Assembly: GCA_963676725.1 (NCBI GenBank)
Contig: OY781463.1
Location: 248,001 to 312,000, forward strand
Length of the DNA stretch: 64,000 nt
From: G963662905 sp963676725
GTDB taxonomy: Bacteria > Bacteroidota > Bacteroidia > Bacteroidales > WRLA01
Direction of reading: 5' to 3'
Shown here: piece after piece, positions 1-9,686 of the stretch
Position numbering within the stretch: position 1 is the stretch's first letter
How the letters are laid out: each line of letters starts with the position of its first letter
Translations under genes and position numbers: made by a program
The notes under the pieces: generated by a model
The model's database searches: none
Seen by the model: only the letters and a program-made list of their open reading frames with translations
What the model was told of the DNA's origin: nothing

Positions 1-2838
1 TTCTCCAAAAACTTGCTCCATAAATTCCATATGACTTTCTCTAGATGCTGAATAAAGCAAGAGAAGATTGTTTAGAGTGAATTTATTTAGCTTATAATGT
101 TGGTTTGTTTTATTGTTTAAACGAATCTTTTTCTCCGGATTGTTTTCGGGCAATAAGATCAAATCACCGTTTTTGTAGGTACTCTTGGGCTCTGTAATTG
201 TAAGTGTATCATCAACACATAAAATGCACTCACTGTAAGGATAGAATACATCATCAACGGATGTGGTTTTGGTATCTTCCAGCAAGATATCTAAAAGTAT
301 TGGGTGAATTTGACTCAGGATTTTATTGGCATTTGCTGCTTGAATTAAATGGCAGCAATTTTTTTCTGTTTCAGGATTATAGAAAAAAGGCATGAGTTCC
401 GGTGTATATTCAAGGCAAAATTTCAAATGTTCAGGATTTCGCTCTTTCAGAATATGAACTGCTGTTTTCTTTAAAAGAGTATTTTTACTGCATATATGTG
501 CTGCAATCAGCTCTGTAAAGCTTTCCGAAAAATCTTTGAACATAGCAGCTTGTTGCATTGCCAAGGCGATTGTTGTGCTTGAAAACATCCAGATATTGCC
601 CCCGATCAATTCTTTGATGTGATCGTTCAGTCCTTTCTTTTTTTGTGGGAAAAACCTACTTAGTTTGTCCAGGCTTTCTTCGGTGCTCTCTGAAGTGAAG
701 AGCGGTATCAATACTTCTTTTAAATTTCCCTGAATGATAAATTCCAATGCTTCTGCAGCAAAACCACTGCTTGCACCCTTTGTGTTTTTTCTGATGCGCT
801 CGAGGCTTTCCGCATCAAAAAGCAGTCCCAAAGTATTGAAAATACCAGTTTCATAGCGATTTGCATCATTAGTTAGAGCTTTTATTAGGTCGGGCTGGGC
901 GCTGTCTTTTATGTCTTCCAATATTCTGTAAATACTACAAATGTCTTCGATTTTGGCATAGATAATGTCTTCCGCTTTTCTTCTAAACTCTCCATTAAAG
1001 CGTTCTGTTTTGTTTTTGGTAATCATCTTAATCGCATAATCCCGTTCGATGGGCGATGGATTGTCTATTTGTTTTTGCAGAAAATCCTGGCCGGAATTTA
1101 TATGAGATAAAATATTTAAAATGGTCATCCTGAGAAGGGTGTCATCTGTGTTTTTTATAAATGCCTGCTCAAGTTCAGTCGGGGCATGAAGGTGGGATAA
1201 TGAAAATGCTGCAAGATTCCTATATTCCGGATCAGAAAGATAGGTGAGGAGTTTGCTGATGAGTTCTTTTCGTTTCAGCAATGCTGCAGCCTGAATGCAT
1301 TCCCGTTTTATGGCTGCATTTTCTGAGTTCATTAGTGAAATTATTTCATGCACAGCAGATAAGCGTCCGTTTAGGCCTTCCTGTGTGGCATTGCTCACTC
1401 TTTGGTCTTTAAAATAACCGGGATCGGGCATGAGGCTTTGATCGCCAATTTCGAGAGAAGCTTTTTGAAGGATGCCGTTATTTATTTGCGAAGGGCGTTT
1501 CTGTTCTGTTTCTTGTTCCTTTTTAGTGCTGTCTTTTGGATGTATGCCAATCAGAATTTCAATTTTATGCCTGTATTCTTTCATCGTATTGATGACGACC
1601 CAAAGCCAGATAATGCCAATCGGGATAAAAATATAGTTATAGCTTACAATGCTTTTTACCGGTATATAAGTAAATGCGACTAATGCAAGCCCGGCGATAA
1701 TACTGCCAATTGCTTTGGGAATGCCTTCGATGAAGTTCTGGAAATTTAAGCGCCCTTCAATTGGTATTGCCTGATATAAAACCTGAAAAGATGGATCGTG
1801 TATGCCGGAACGTGTCGATCGCTCAAATAATTTCCCCATGGCAACCAAGACAAAAAATAGGGCAAGGCCTGGAGCAATGCTTCCCAAAATGGCAGCAGGG
1901 GCAAGAGTTCCCAATAAAGCAATGGGCATGATAATTAATCCTATTTTTAGTCCGTAGCGATTGAGTAACCTGCCCGATAACAAAGACTTAAAGAGTAATT
2001 CAATCAGAGCCGCAACACCAAGAAATACACCAAGAAAGCTGGCCAAAACTTCTGTGTCGGGAAAAGTTTTGCGCGTTTCGGCCAAAAAGATGAAATCGAC
2101 ATAATAAATGGCAAACATTGGAAAAATGGCCAATAGGAAAACAAAAAGCCCAAAACGGTCGCGAATCATTTTTTGCTTTGTTGGAGCATCCTGTTTTTTG
2201 TTTTGCTGCACAGGGCTGCCTTCATTTAGTTCTTTTTGGAACTTTTTTGTGATGATTAACATAAGCGCCAGGCAGATAAGCAGCTCGGCTGCCGAAAGGA
2301 ACAATAGCCCGGAGGCATCAATAAATTGAAGAAGTAGGGGGACAAGAAAGAAACTCAGGATATTTGAAACAACCTCGCCAGAGCTGATAACACTAAACAG
2401 CCTTTTGCCTTGTTGGATTTTAAAAATGCGTCCGGCTATGCCCCAAAAGCCTATGCCATAAACGAATATAAAAACCCGTACCCAAACAAACATGATAAAA
2501 CTCAGCCAGACAATTTCGCTTTGTTTGAAAATAATGCTTAACATCAATACGCTGACAAAGAGAAAGATAATCCCGGCTACATTCAGGCTGCGCAGGTTCA
2601 GGTGTTTTTGGACAGCCGAATAGAGTTTCGACATCCCAAAACCAATCAGACCACTTGCCAAATATGCCCATGGAAGGATTTCGTTTCCATAGAATTTCAG
2701 GAAAAGAGCTGTGCCTCCTGTATAAAAAAATGCAATAGCAGAACCCATAAAAAAGCTATAGGAGGCCATAAGAACCACCACTGTTTGCTCTGCAGCTTTA
2801 ATATTAAAGAGGTCCGCTATTTTTCTTGCGAGATTCAT
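1..2838 (-). CDS. ATP/ADP-translocase-like MFS transporter fused to HEAT repeats (partial, C-terminus outside window)
   Basis: The reading frame is open from ATG at 2838 to base 1 (946 codons, no stop), so the C-terminus lies outside the window. Residues 1 to about 420 form a polytopic membrane domain with about 12 hydrophobic segments. It resembles the bacterial Npt/NTT nucleotide-transporter branch of the MFS, for example the stretch VLYQAIPIEGR followed by FIEGIPKAIGS. From about residue 470 the protein is soluble and helical, with repeats such as IKRECIQAAALLKRKELIS that look like HEAT repeats. Fusions of this transporter type to HEAT and sometimes cyclic-nucleotide-binding domains occur in Bacteroidota (recalled). 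The start is 3 nt after the stop of the GNAT-like gene, so the two are probably cotranscribed. The substrate is not established; family membership is inferred from sequence character. Confidence 0.75.
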   Translation of the reverse strand, partial: MNLARKIADLFNIKAAEQTVVVLMASYSFFMGSAIAFFYTGGTALFLKFYGNEILPWAYLASGLIGFGMSKLYSAVQKHLNLRSLNVAGIIFLFVSVLMLSIIFKQSEIVWLSFIMFVWVRVFIFVYGIGFWGIAGRIFKIQQGKRLFSVISSGEVVSNILSFFLVPLLLQFIDASGLLFLSAAELLICLALMLIITKKFQKELNEGSPVQQNKKQDAPTKQKMIRDRFGLFVFLLAIFPMFAIYYVDFIFLAETRKTFPDTEVLASFLGVFLGVAALIELLFKSLLSGRLLNRYGLKIGLIIMPIALLGTLAPAAILGSIAPGLALFFVLVAMGKLFERSTRSGIHDPSFQVLYQAIPIEGRLNFQNFIEGIPKAIGSIIAGLALVAFTYIPVKSIVSYNYIFIPIGIIWLWVVINTMKEYRHKIEILIGIHPKDSTKKEQETEQKRPSQINNGILQKASLEIGDQSLMPDPGYFKDQRVSNATQEGLNGRLSAVHEIISLMNSENAAIKRECIQAAALLKRKELISKLLTYLSDPEYRNLAAFSLSHLHAPTELEQAFIKNTDDTLLRMTILNILSHINSGQDFLQKQIDNPSPIERDYAIKMITKNKTERFNGEFRRKAEDIIYAKIEDICSIYRILEDIKDSAQPDLIKALTNDANRYETGIFNTLGLLFDAESLERIRKNTKGASSGFAAEALEFIIQGNLKEVLIPLFTSESTEESLDKLSRFFPQKKKGLNDHIKELIGGNIWMFSSTTIALAMQQAAMFKDFSESFTELIAAHICSKNTLLKKTAVHILKERNPEHLKFCLEYTPELMPFFYNPETEKNCCHLIQAANANKILSQIHPILLDILLEDTKTTSVDDVFYPYSECILCVDDTLTITEPKSTYKNGDLILLPENNPEKKIRLNNKTNQHYKLNKFTLNNLLLLYSASRESHMEFMEQVFGE

Positions 2839-2841
2839 TTC

Positions 2842-3672
2842 TTAATAGTTGATTGGTTCGAGCTGTGATTTTGGCAAAGCAAAATAGAGGTTTTTATCGG
2901 TGAGCCAGCCTTCCCGAATCATTGCAACAATAAGGTATCTACCTTCTTTATAAAGGCTTTCAATGTTCTGAAAATCATCAAAATCGATTAATTGATAATC
3001 TGAGCCTGCTTGATTATGCTCGATATATCTCAATAGTTTTTCTTTATCTATGCGATTGTATACAAAATCCACAGGTGTTAGCCTAAGGCTGAGCATAAAA
3101 GCTTTTTGAATTCCCAATTGCAGCTCCGGATGGTAATTATCAAAAACGCAGCCCATTTTATTCAGATGCAAATATGCCGACACACTATTATCTGTCTCCA
3201 ATAATCCCCTGTCTGTCAGCATTCCTTTTTCCATGGCAATAAGGTTCAGGTAATTTACCATATGGAGTCCGGTGTTTTTTCCCTTCAGGCGTTCATCCAT
3301 GGCAAGTCTAAGGTTAAAGGTGCATTTATCAGGGGTTTGATAATAAGCACTATATACGCAGGCCAGGAGTTCTCCTTCCTTATTTTCCAGCATTAATGCG
3401 TAGCCGAAGAGAATAAAGCGATAGATATCATATGCACTCAGGTCGTTTGCAATGCGTTCACCAAAAATAATCCAACGATCATGGGTAAAGCGATAAAGGC
3501 GCTCAATATCGTTTAGTTCTCCTTTGACTAATTTGAGGCCTTGATCGTTAAAGAATCTTTCAATTTCTTGCTTATTGGTTTTAATAAATAGTTCAGTTTC
3601 GTGCAGATGTTGCCATTGTGAGCGGTCGATGCAAATTTCTGCTGGTTTTCGATAAAATGTATAGTCTTCCAT
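2842..3672 (-). CDS. GNAT-like N-acyltransferase-fold protein
   Basis: This is a 276-residue soluble protein with no signal peptide or membrane segment. The central part (about residues 95 to 185) looks like a GNAT fold: strand ALMLENKEGELLACVYSAYY, then RLKGKNTGLHMVNYLNLIA, which resembles the acetyl-CoA-binding loop and helix, then YLHLNKMGCVFDNYHPE, like the GNAT C-terminal strand with a conserved Asn/Tyr. The N-terminal 60 residues and the C-terminal 80 residues do not suggest a family. It lies 15 nt after the TonB receptor gene and 3 nt before the transporter gene, so it is probably the third gene of the operon. An acyl acceptor cannot be named. It could also be a degenerate GNAT with a binding rather than catalytic role. 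Confidence 0.6.
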   Translation of the reverse strand: MEDYTFYRKPAEICIDRSQWQHLHETELFIKTNKQEIERFFNDQGLKLVKGELNDIERLYRFTHDRWIIFGERIANDLSAYDIYRFILFGYALMLENKEGELLACVYSAYYQTPDKCTFNLRLAMDERLKGKNTGLHMVNYLNLIAMEKGMLTDRGLLETDNSVSAYLHLNKMGCVFDNYHPELQLGIQKAFMLSLRLTPVDFVYNRIDKEKLLRYIEHNQAGSDYQLIDFDDFQNIESLYKEGRYLIVAMIREGWLTDKNLYFALPKSQLEPINY

Positions 3673-3687
3673 GATCAGTGTTTGAAA

Positions 3688-6315
3688 TTACCAGATATTG
3701 TTGTTTAAACGGTAGCTAAGTCTTATGAGAAAATTCCTTCCGGCTTGCGGCGTTCGCCAGGCGTATGCAAAGCCATCGGCTGAGCGTATGCCCGGATCAG
3801 AATATTGATGGTCGAGCAGATTATAGCAAGAAAATTGCAAATCCATTCCTTTAATGATGTCGAAATAACTAATGCTTGTGTTGATTACTGTTGTTGCGGG
3901 GAATGCTCCCGGATTTGCAGGGACAGATGTGCCCGTGCCTGTTTCCCTTTCTGCAGCCCATTTTCCTCTGATGTTGATATTCAGATGATTAAAAAACTCA
4001 ATATTCCCGATAATATTCAGTTGATGTGATGCAATATCGCCTATCCTTTGATACTCATCAGTTGGTAGTCCGGACTCGTCTTTGATATTTTCTTCAGGAT
4101 GGGTATAGGTATATCCTGCCTGAATGCTGTAATTATCCCTTTTATAATTGAAAAGAGCTTGCGCGCCCATAATATGGAGTTTTCCAATGGCTTGATTTTG
4201 TCCTGTATATGAATTTTGCCAAGGAACAATCACGGTGCCAACGGCTCCATCATAGGTGCTATTGTAAAAAGAGGCTTCAATAAATGAATTTTTGTTAAGA
4301 TTATAGCCAACAGATACCTCCAGGTTCGTTACTCTTTCGGGGTTTAGATTAGGGTTGGCCAACAAACGCTGTGGGTTGGTGGCGTATTTCGTCCAATTCG
4401 AGGCATCCTGAAAGGCGCTTGCATAGATGGCTTTAAAAATAAAATCCCCGGGTGTTGCAACAAGCGCAATCCTTGGGTTAAATACAGAGCCATATCCTCC
4501 GCTTTTACGGATTTTATTATAATCGTACCTTCCGCCTAAGGTGAATATAAACAGCTCTTTCCAATGATAAGAAGCTTGCAAATAGGCTCCAATATTCATA
4601 ATATTGAAATTATTCCCTCCGGGCATCAGGTCGCCTGAGCTTGTGCCATCGTCTATTACATTAAGGCTGTCTGGCGGATTGATAAGCATTCTGTAGTCGC
4701 CTTGTAAATTGCTGCCTCGAAATTCAAGGCCACCGATCAGGTCGAAATTGGTTGTTGGCCTATAACTGATTTTTAGTTCATCGCGCACCTGCGAAGATGT
4801 TTGATACAGGAAGACCGTTGTAAACTGAACAGGCGTTTGAAGCACAAATGCATCGGCATTCAGCCCAGAATTCGCATAATTGGCCATGCTCACAGAGCGG
4901 CTTAAATCATTTGCATCGCTTTTTCGGTAATAGGCTAAATTGCTTAGGTGCACACTTTCACTCAGTTGTTTCTCAAACAGACTATAAACATACAATTGTT
5001 TCGGATTCCATATCTGGCCATTGTCTGAGCCAAGTTTTGACCAATCTGTGAAATAATTCAATCCTCCTGTTTTGGTTTCCCAGAGTTCATAACCAATAGT
5101 GAAATTGCCAAAAAGCAGTTTGCCCGAAAAGAAATAATTGTCGGCAATATTACTGTAAGAGGGAAGTGCATTATCAACTTTCGTATTTAATCCATTGATG
5201 TCGAGTTGACGCGCAGCCGTGTTTCCTGCTTGATTCAGATTGGCGGCAATTGGGTTTCCTGCTGCATCATAACTTATATTATAATAGTCGGCAACCTGAG
5301 CAAAATCGGGTGAATTGATAAATTCTTCCACATTTTGATCAACAGATAAGAGTCGTCCATAATTAATCGTATCATATGCTTCCGTGGAAAAATCGAATTC
5401 AGGATAGCCTGAGAGGTCATAATCCTCTGTGAAATAGGTTTTAAATGTGCTGATAAAGCTAAACTTTTCAAATTTTCCACCAATGCTGATGTCTGCATAT
5501 TTTGTGTTCCACGAGCCATAGCCAACAGAGGCGTCAATGCCTATTTTATGATCTCCGGCCAAATCGGCTGGTTGTTTAGTAATCACATTCACAACTCCTG
5601 TAAAGGCATTTGCGCCATACATTGTTGATGCCGGTCCATAGATTACCTCAATACGCTTGATATTGCTCACGGGGTATTGCCGGTTAATGTATGCGATATT
5701 TGACCAAAGGTCGTTTTCCTCCACACCATCAATCAATACGAGCATACGGTCTGTATTGTTTGATCTATACCCACGCTGGTAGATGTTAGAAAAAGTGCCT
5801 GCACGTGTGCTTGAGATATCAAATCCGGGTAGATCGTAAAAAATTTCAGCAAGATTGTTGTATGCTCGTTGCCTTATTTCCAGATCACTCAGAACAATAA
5901 CGGTGGCAGGGGCTTCGTGGATGTTTTCCGCTTTTTTAGAAACAGAGGTTACTTGACGCGAAGCGGCTTCTGCCTTTTTGCTGTTTAGTAATCGTTTGAA
6001 TTGTGGTGGATCAAAAATATTTGCTTCATATGCCGGCGACATCATCAATAACTTCCCCATAAAATGATTTGCTGCATCCAATGAATCCAGGGCCAGGTTT
6101 GATAGGATCATTAGGCGAAAGGCTTCTTCTTCTTGTCTGATGCCAGAATGATTTCCCAGACAATCTTTAAGGATTGCTATGGATTCATTAAAATGACCTG
6201 ATTCATATGATTTTTTCGCCTCACTCAGATTTTGCGTGCCACAGTTTTGAGCTGTAAGCATCAAAGGGGCCAAAGCCATGATCAGAAAAAAGATTAGGGT
6301 AAATATTCGGTTCAT
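3688..6315 (-). CDS. TonB-dependent outer-membrane receptor with N-terminal TPR-like periplasmic segment
   Basis: The 875-residue protein starts with a clear signal peptide (MNRIFTLIFFLIMALAPLML, cleavage after TAQ). Residues about 25 to 110 form a helical TPR-like segment (LSEAKKSYESGHFNESIAIL). A plug domain follows at about 130 to 250, with PATVIVLSDLEIRQRAYNNL, VLIDGVEEN, and RIEVIYGPASTMYGANAFTG before VVNVITK. The rest is a 22-strand-type barrel ending in aromatic-rich LIRLSYRLNNNIW. It lacks the N-terminal carboxypeptidase-like domain typical of SusC, so it is closer to vitamin/siderophore/colicin-type receptors. The start overlaps the stop of the upstream NTPase gene (ATGA), which implies translational coupling. 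The ligand is unknown; no SusD partner is present. Confidence 0.9.
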   Translation of the reverse strand: MNRIFTLIFFLIMALAPLMLTAQNCGTQNLSEAKKSYESGHFNESIAILKDCLGNHSGIRQEEEAFRLMILSNLALDSLDAANHFMGKLLMMSPAYEANIFDPPQFKRLLNSKKAEAASRQVTSVSKKAENIHEAPATVIVLSDLEIRQRAYNNLAEIFYDLPGFDISSTRAGTFSNIYQRGYRSNNTDRMLVLIDGVEENDLWSNIAYINRQYPVSNIKRIEVIYGPASTMYGANAFTGVVNVITKQPADLAGDHKIGIDASVGYGSWNTKYADISIGGKFEKFSFISTFKTYFTEDYDLSGYPEFDFSTEAYDTINYGRLLSVDQNVEEFINSPDFAQVADYYNISYDAAGNPIAANLNQAGNTAARQLDINGLNTKVDNALPSYSNIADNYFFSGKLLFGNFTIGYELWETKTGGLNYFTDWSKLGSDNGQIWNPKQLYVYSLFEKQLSESVHLSNLAYYRKSDANDLSRSVSMANYANSGLNADAFVLQTPVQFTTVFLYQTSSQVRDELKISYRPTTNFDLIGGLEFRGSNLQGDYRMLINPPDSLNVIDDGTSSGDLMPGGNNFNIMNIGAYLQASYHWKELFIFTLGGRYDYNKIRKSGGYGSVFNPRIALVATPGDFIFKAIYASAFQDASNWTKYATNPQRLLANPNLNPERVTNLEVSVGYNLNKNSFIEASFYNSTYDGAVGTVIVPWQNSYTGQNQAIGKLHIMGAQALFNYKRDNYSIQAGYTYTHPEENIKDESGLPTDEYQRIGDIASHQLNIIGNIEFFNHLNINIRGKWAAERETGTGTSVPANPGAFPATTVINTSISYFDIIKGMDLQFSCYNLLDHQYSDPGIRSADGFAYAWRTPQAGRNFLIRLSYRLNNNIW

Positions 6316-9300
6316 TTTTTGTTAGTTTCGGTGCGATATGGGATGTCTGTGCCAATATATTCCTGCCATTCAAATATTGTGAGTCCGCGTCCTGCTGTTT
6401 GTTGTGCTTTTTTTGCCAGCCGTTCCGGGTCAATTATGGTTTTTATTATTTGATTGTCGGAACCACATGAAATAATCTCTGAATCATCTTCGGCAAACAA
6501 AAGGTCGTAAATCCAACCATCATGATTGTGAATGGACAATGGGGGCGCATCGGTTTTCGAACAGTCCCAGATTCTTATGTTTTGGTCGTAGCCTGCCGAA
6601 GCTAAAAGTCCGCCTGAATGATTAAAAGCTAAGGCTTGAACTCCGGATGTATGTCCAATCAATGAAGATTTTTTCCCGTTCTGATCAATGAGAAATACCT
6701 GTCCTTTATCGTTGGCACAAGCCATATTTTTGTTTTTGGCATCATAGGCAATGGCAGTAAGCGGATGGGATACTTCATTAATTATTGTGTTTTCTTCGCC
6801 GCTTTCAAGATGAATAAACAGAAGTTTGCCGTTTTTTAATCCTGCATAAAGGCCGTTTTTTGTTCCTAAGCAACTTGTAATTGGCGCTTCCGTTTTTTGA
6901 AGGGCGATAAGGGGATTGCTTTCTGCATTTGTCTGATCGTATTTATAGATTTGCCCTTGCCCGTCGATACAAATTAATTGGTCGTTGCTGCTGGTAATAT
7001 GGTATATCATTGCCGGAAGGGGAATATTTTTCGGCGGGGAGGCATTCGTTAAATCAAAAATCAATAAGTCTTTATTGTAGGTGACTGCGGCCAGATTCCC
7101 ATTTCCAAAAACAGGGCCACTGCTCAGAAATTCTGTGGAAACCGGGCTGTTGATAAGCAGAGGGAGATCTTTATTTCCTGATGCTTGAATCTTTATCAGC
7201 TTCCCGTCCTGTGTGGCAGCGATAATATATTTATTATCAAAGAACTGTAGCTTTTTAATGGCGTCATCGTGCTGGTACATCTGGTCTCCATTCGCAGTAG
7301 TTTGGCTTAATGCCTGAAAAACATCAGGATCCTGTGGATTGCCTTGGTTCTCTTTGTTCAGACGCCACGCTTCTAGGGCTAAAAGCTGGGGCAATTCCCC
7401 TTGAATGCTCTTCGATAAATCAACGGCTTGTATTGCGAGAGCCTTGGCAATCGCAAGTTTTCTTAATCTTTGTGCCCTGTTTTCTGAAATTTCTGCTTTA
7501 GTTTTTTGTGCTTCAGCAATTTGTTTTTGCTCCAATGCTTCTGTTTTTCTTTGTTCGGCCTCATCTTTGGCTTGAACAGCAACTACTGAAGCGCTATCGG
7601 CTTTTTCGCGTTCGTATTCTGCAAGGCTGCGCTCATAAATGGCAATATTTTGCTGGGCAATGGCATATTGTTTCTGTTGCTCTGTTATGAGTTTTTGCTG
7701 TTCGGCAATTTCTTGTTGCTGTTCGGCAATTTTTTGTTGAATAATGGCTTTTTGCCGCTCGGTCTGGGCTGTGTTCCTTTCGCTTACGGCAATTTTTTCT
7801 TTTTCAACGGCCTTTCTTTCAGATGCTTCCGCTTGAAACATTAAGGTAAGGGCATAAACAAAAAGAAGTATCGATAGTATTGATGCAGCACTGAGGATGA
7901 GCACAAATTGCCGGGCCCTTTTCAGTTCTTTTTTTTGTTTTTCCTGTGTGAGCAGTTCTTTGGTTTCTTTTTCATTTTGCGATGTATGCAAGAAACTCAT
8001 AGCCCTGTCAAAACTATGGTCATAACGTGAAGCCCATCGTAAATTTGGATGGTTATTATTTTTCCAGTTAATGGCCAATTGAAGTTCAGGATCTTGCCAT
8101 AAAGCAGCTCTTCCTTCCTGATAAAGTGCAGCAGAAGTCGCCAGTCTTTTATAAAGTCGAGCAGAGTGTGCTTCCTCGGCGATCCATTTTTTTAAGCGCA
8201 CCCAAACACGCATCAGGCTTTCGTGGCTGATGTCGATCATGGTTTCGCTCATGATTGTATTTGGGAAAGGAGGTGTTAAAAAGGCACGCCCGGGTTTTCT
8301 GAAGAGTTCAATCACCGATTTTACTTCTTGTTCGCTTTCGTTGCAGATGCCTGCGAGTTCTTTCAGGCTGCAAGGCCTGCGCACAATACGGTTTTCTTCA
8401 CTGATTTCGGTGAGGGCGCGGAAGGTTTTCTCGCAGATATTTTTTTGGCGATCGGTTTTTAATTCTGCATAAATTTCTTCTGCATGGATGGATAAGGCTT
8501 TTTCTATCTTACCGGCGGCGATATAGTGTTTAATGCCAAGTGTTTCTGTTCCCCTTTTTGTGGATTGCCAATGATCCCATGTGCGCATTAATGCATGCTG
8601 CATAATGGGAAGTTGGTCTTGATTGTTCCCAATATCTTGGAGTATTTTTTCTGTAAAACCATCTTCCAACTGATGCCCCATTTTCTCCAAAGGGCCTGAA
8701 ATTGCTTCCAAACAGGCGGTTCTATCCATGCGCGGAACCAGATAATTGCCTTTATTAATGAGTTCGGTGAGTTTTGGGAAGCGTGTGCAGTCGTATAAAA
8801 AATCGGAACGCATGCTAATAATGATCCGTAGCTTGCTTCCTTGGATCAGGTCGGAAAGCAAATCTGTAAATATTTGCGCTTCCTTAGATTGTGCTTCGTC
8901 GGTAGTAAAACGGAACAATTCTTCAAATTGATCGAGGACCAATAAGCAGTTCTCCCCCTTTTCAGGGAATTGGGCGATGGTGTTTTTTAATTCTTCGGTT
9001 CTGTTTTTAGATGATTGATAATCCTTTGGTTCTTCCTTTTTCTTTATAGAAAACAATTGCTCAAGGGCTTCTATTAAATTCTGTACAGGCTGTTTCCCCG
9101 GTCGAATAATGGAATATCGAAATGCATCCGATTGAGCTTTCATGGCGGGAATGATGCCGGCAAGGATCAGTGATGATTTTCCACATCCTGAAGAACCTGT
9201 AATGGAGACAAAACGACTGCTTTCCATCTTCTTTAGTAGCTCTTCTATTTCTTTTTTGCGGCCAAAAAATAGTTGAGCCTCTTCAGGTCGATAGCTTCGG

Positions 9301-9419
9301 ATTCCCGGAAATGGATTTATTAGGTTCACTAATGCTTTTTTTATTTGGTTGTCGATGCAAAAACACTTTCCGCTTCTGTGTATTTTAGTACGCCATTTTG
9401 AAGCGTTGTAAATGTACAT
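6312..9419 (-). CDS. Membrane-anchored nSTAND-type NTPase with coiled coil and WD40 repeats
   Basis: The domain order, in residues of a 1035-aa product, starts with an NTPase whose entry motif is NPFPGIRSYRPEEAQLFFGR (from 35). Walker A is GSSGCGKS at 75-82 and Walker B is LLVLDQFEELF around D163. A region at 265-285 (DQLPIMQHALMRTW) is typical of nSTAND1 ATPases. One membrane helix lies near 505-528. A long Glu/Gln/Lys-rich coiled coil spans about 530-665, and WD40-like repeats about 690-1010 (for example LASAGYDQNIRIWD). nSTAND NTPases are known sensors in bacterial conflict systems. No N-terminal effector (TIR, CHAT, protease) is visible. The first 30 residues are poorly conserved in character, so a GTG at 9329 is a possible alternative start. 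It is the first gene of the operon, coupled to the TonB receptor by an ATGA overlap. Confidence 0.85.
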   Translation of the reverse strand: MYIYNASKWRTKIHRSGKCFCIDNQIKKALVNLINPFPGIRSYRPEEAQLFFGRKKEIEELLKKMESSRFVSITGSSGCGKSSLILAGIIPAMKAQSDAFRYSIIRPGKQPVQNLIEALEQLFSIKKKEEPKDYQSSKNRTEELKNTIAQFPEKGENCLLVLDQFEELFRFTTDEAQSKEAQIFTDLLSDLIQGSKLRIIISMRSDFLYDCTRFPKLTELINKGNYLVPRMDRTACLEAISGPLEKMGHQLEDGFTEKILQDIGNNQDQLPIMQHALMRTWDHWQSTKRGTETLGIKHYIAAGKIEKALSIHAEEIYAELKTDRQKNICEKTFRALTEISEENRIVRRPCSLKELAGICNESEQEVKSVIELFRKPGRAFLTPPFPNTIMSETMIDISHESLMRVWVRLKKWIAEEAHSARLYKRLATSAALYQEGRAALWQDPELQLAINWKNNNHPNLRWASRYDHSFDRAMSFLHTSQNEKETKELLTQEKQKKELKRARQFVLILSAASILSILLFVYALTLMFQAEASERKAVEKEKIAVSERNTAQTERQKAIIQQKIAEQQQEIAEQQKLITEQQKQYAIAQQNIAIYERSLAEYEREKADSASVVAVQAKDEAEQRKTEALEQKQIAEAQKTKAEISENRAQRLRKLAIAKALAIQAVDLSKSIQGELPQLLALEAWRLNKENQGNPQDPDVFQALSQTTANGDQMYQHDDAIKKLQFFDNKYIIAATQDGKLIKIQASGNKDLPLLINSPVSTEFLSSGPVFGNGNLAAVTYNKDLLIFDLTNASPPKNIPLPAMIYHITSSNDQLICIDGQGQIYKYDQTNAESNPLIALQKTEAPITSCLGTKNGLYAGLKNGKLLFIHLESGEENTIINEVSHPLTAIAYDAKNKNMACANDKGQVFLIDQNGKKSSLIGHTSGVQALAFNHSGGLLASAGYDQNIRIWDCSKTDAPPLSIHNHDGWIYDLLFAEDDSEIISCGSDNQIIKTIIDPERLAKKAQQTAGRGLTIFEWQEYIGTDIPYRTETNKK

Positions 9420-9686
9420 ATTTTTATTTGTGTTTGGGCTCTGTACCTTGATTTTTTCAAAAATTCCATTGCAATCTTACTATTCCTTTTGCATTGTGCT
9501 GATTAATTTATGATATTGCAGCCAATTTGGTAGAAGAATGGGGGTAAATCGTTTTATCAAAAACTGATGGTCGCTTATAGGCGGATAATATCGTCTTCGT
9601 ATTTCAAAATCGACGGGGAATTGCAACTAATAAGTTGTTGAACCTATTGCTATAAACTTTAAATATTACCAATTAAATTACAGAAA

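Noticed and set aside
2602..2868. Plus-strand frame of 88 codons near the operon junction
   Set aside because: It covers the long open frame of the transporter on the minus strand, which has consistent helix pattern and codon use.
6312..9419. A caspase, CHAT or TIR effector domain in the nSTAND protein
   Set aside because: The NTPase motif begins at about residue 35 and no room or motif for an N-terminal effector exists; after the NTPase only helix, coiled coil and WD40 repeats are seen.
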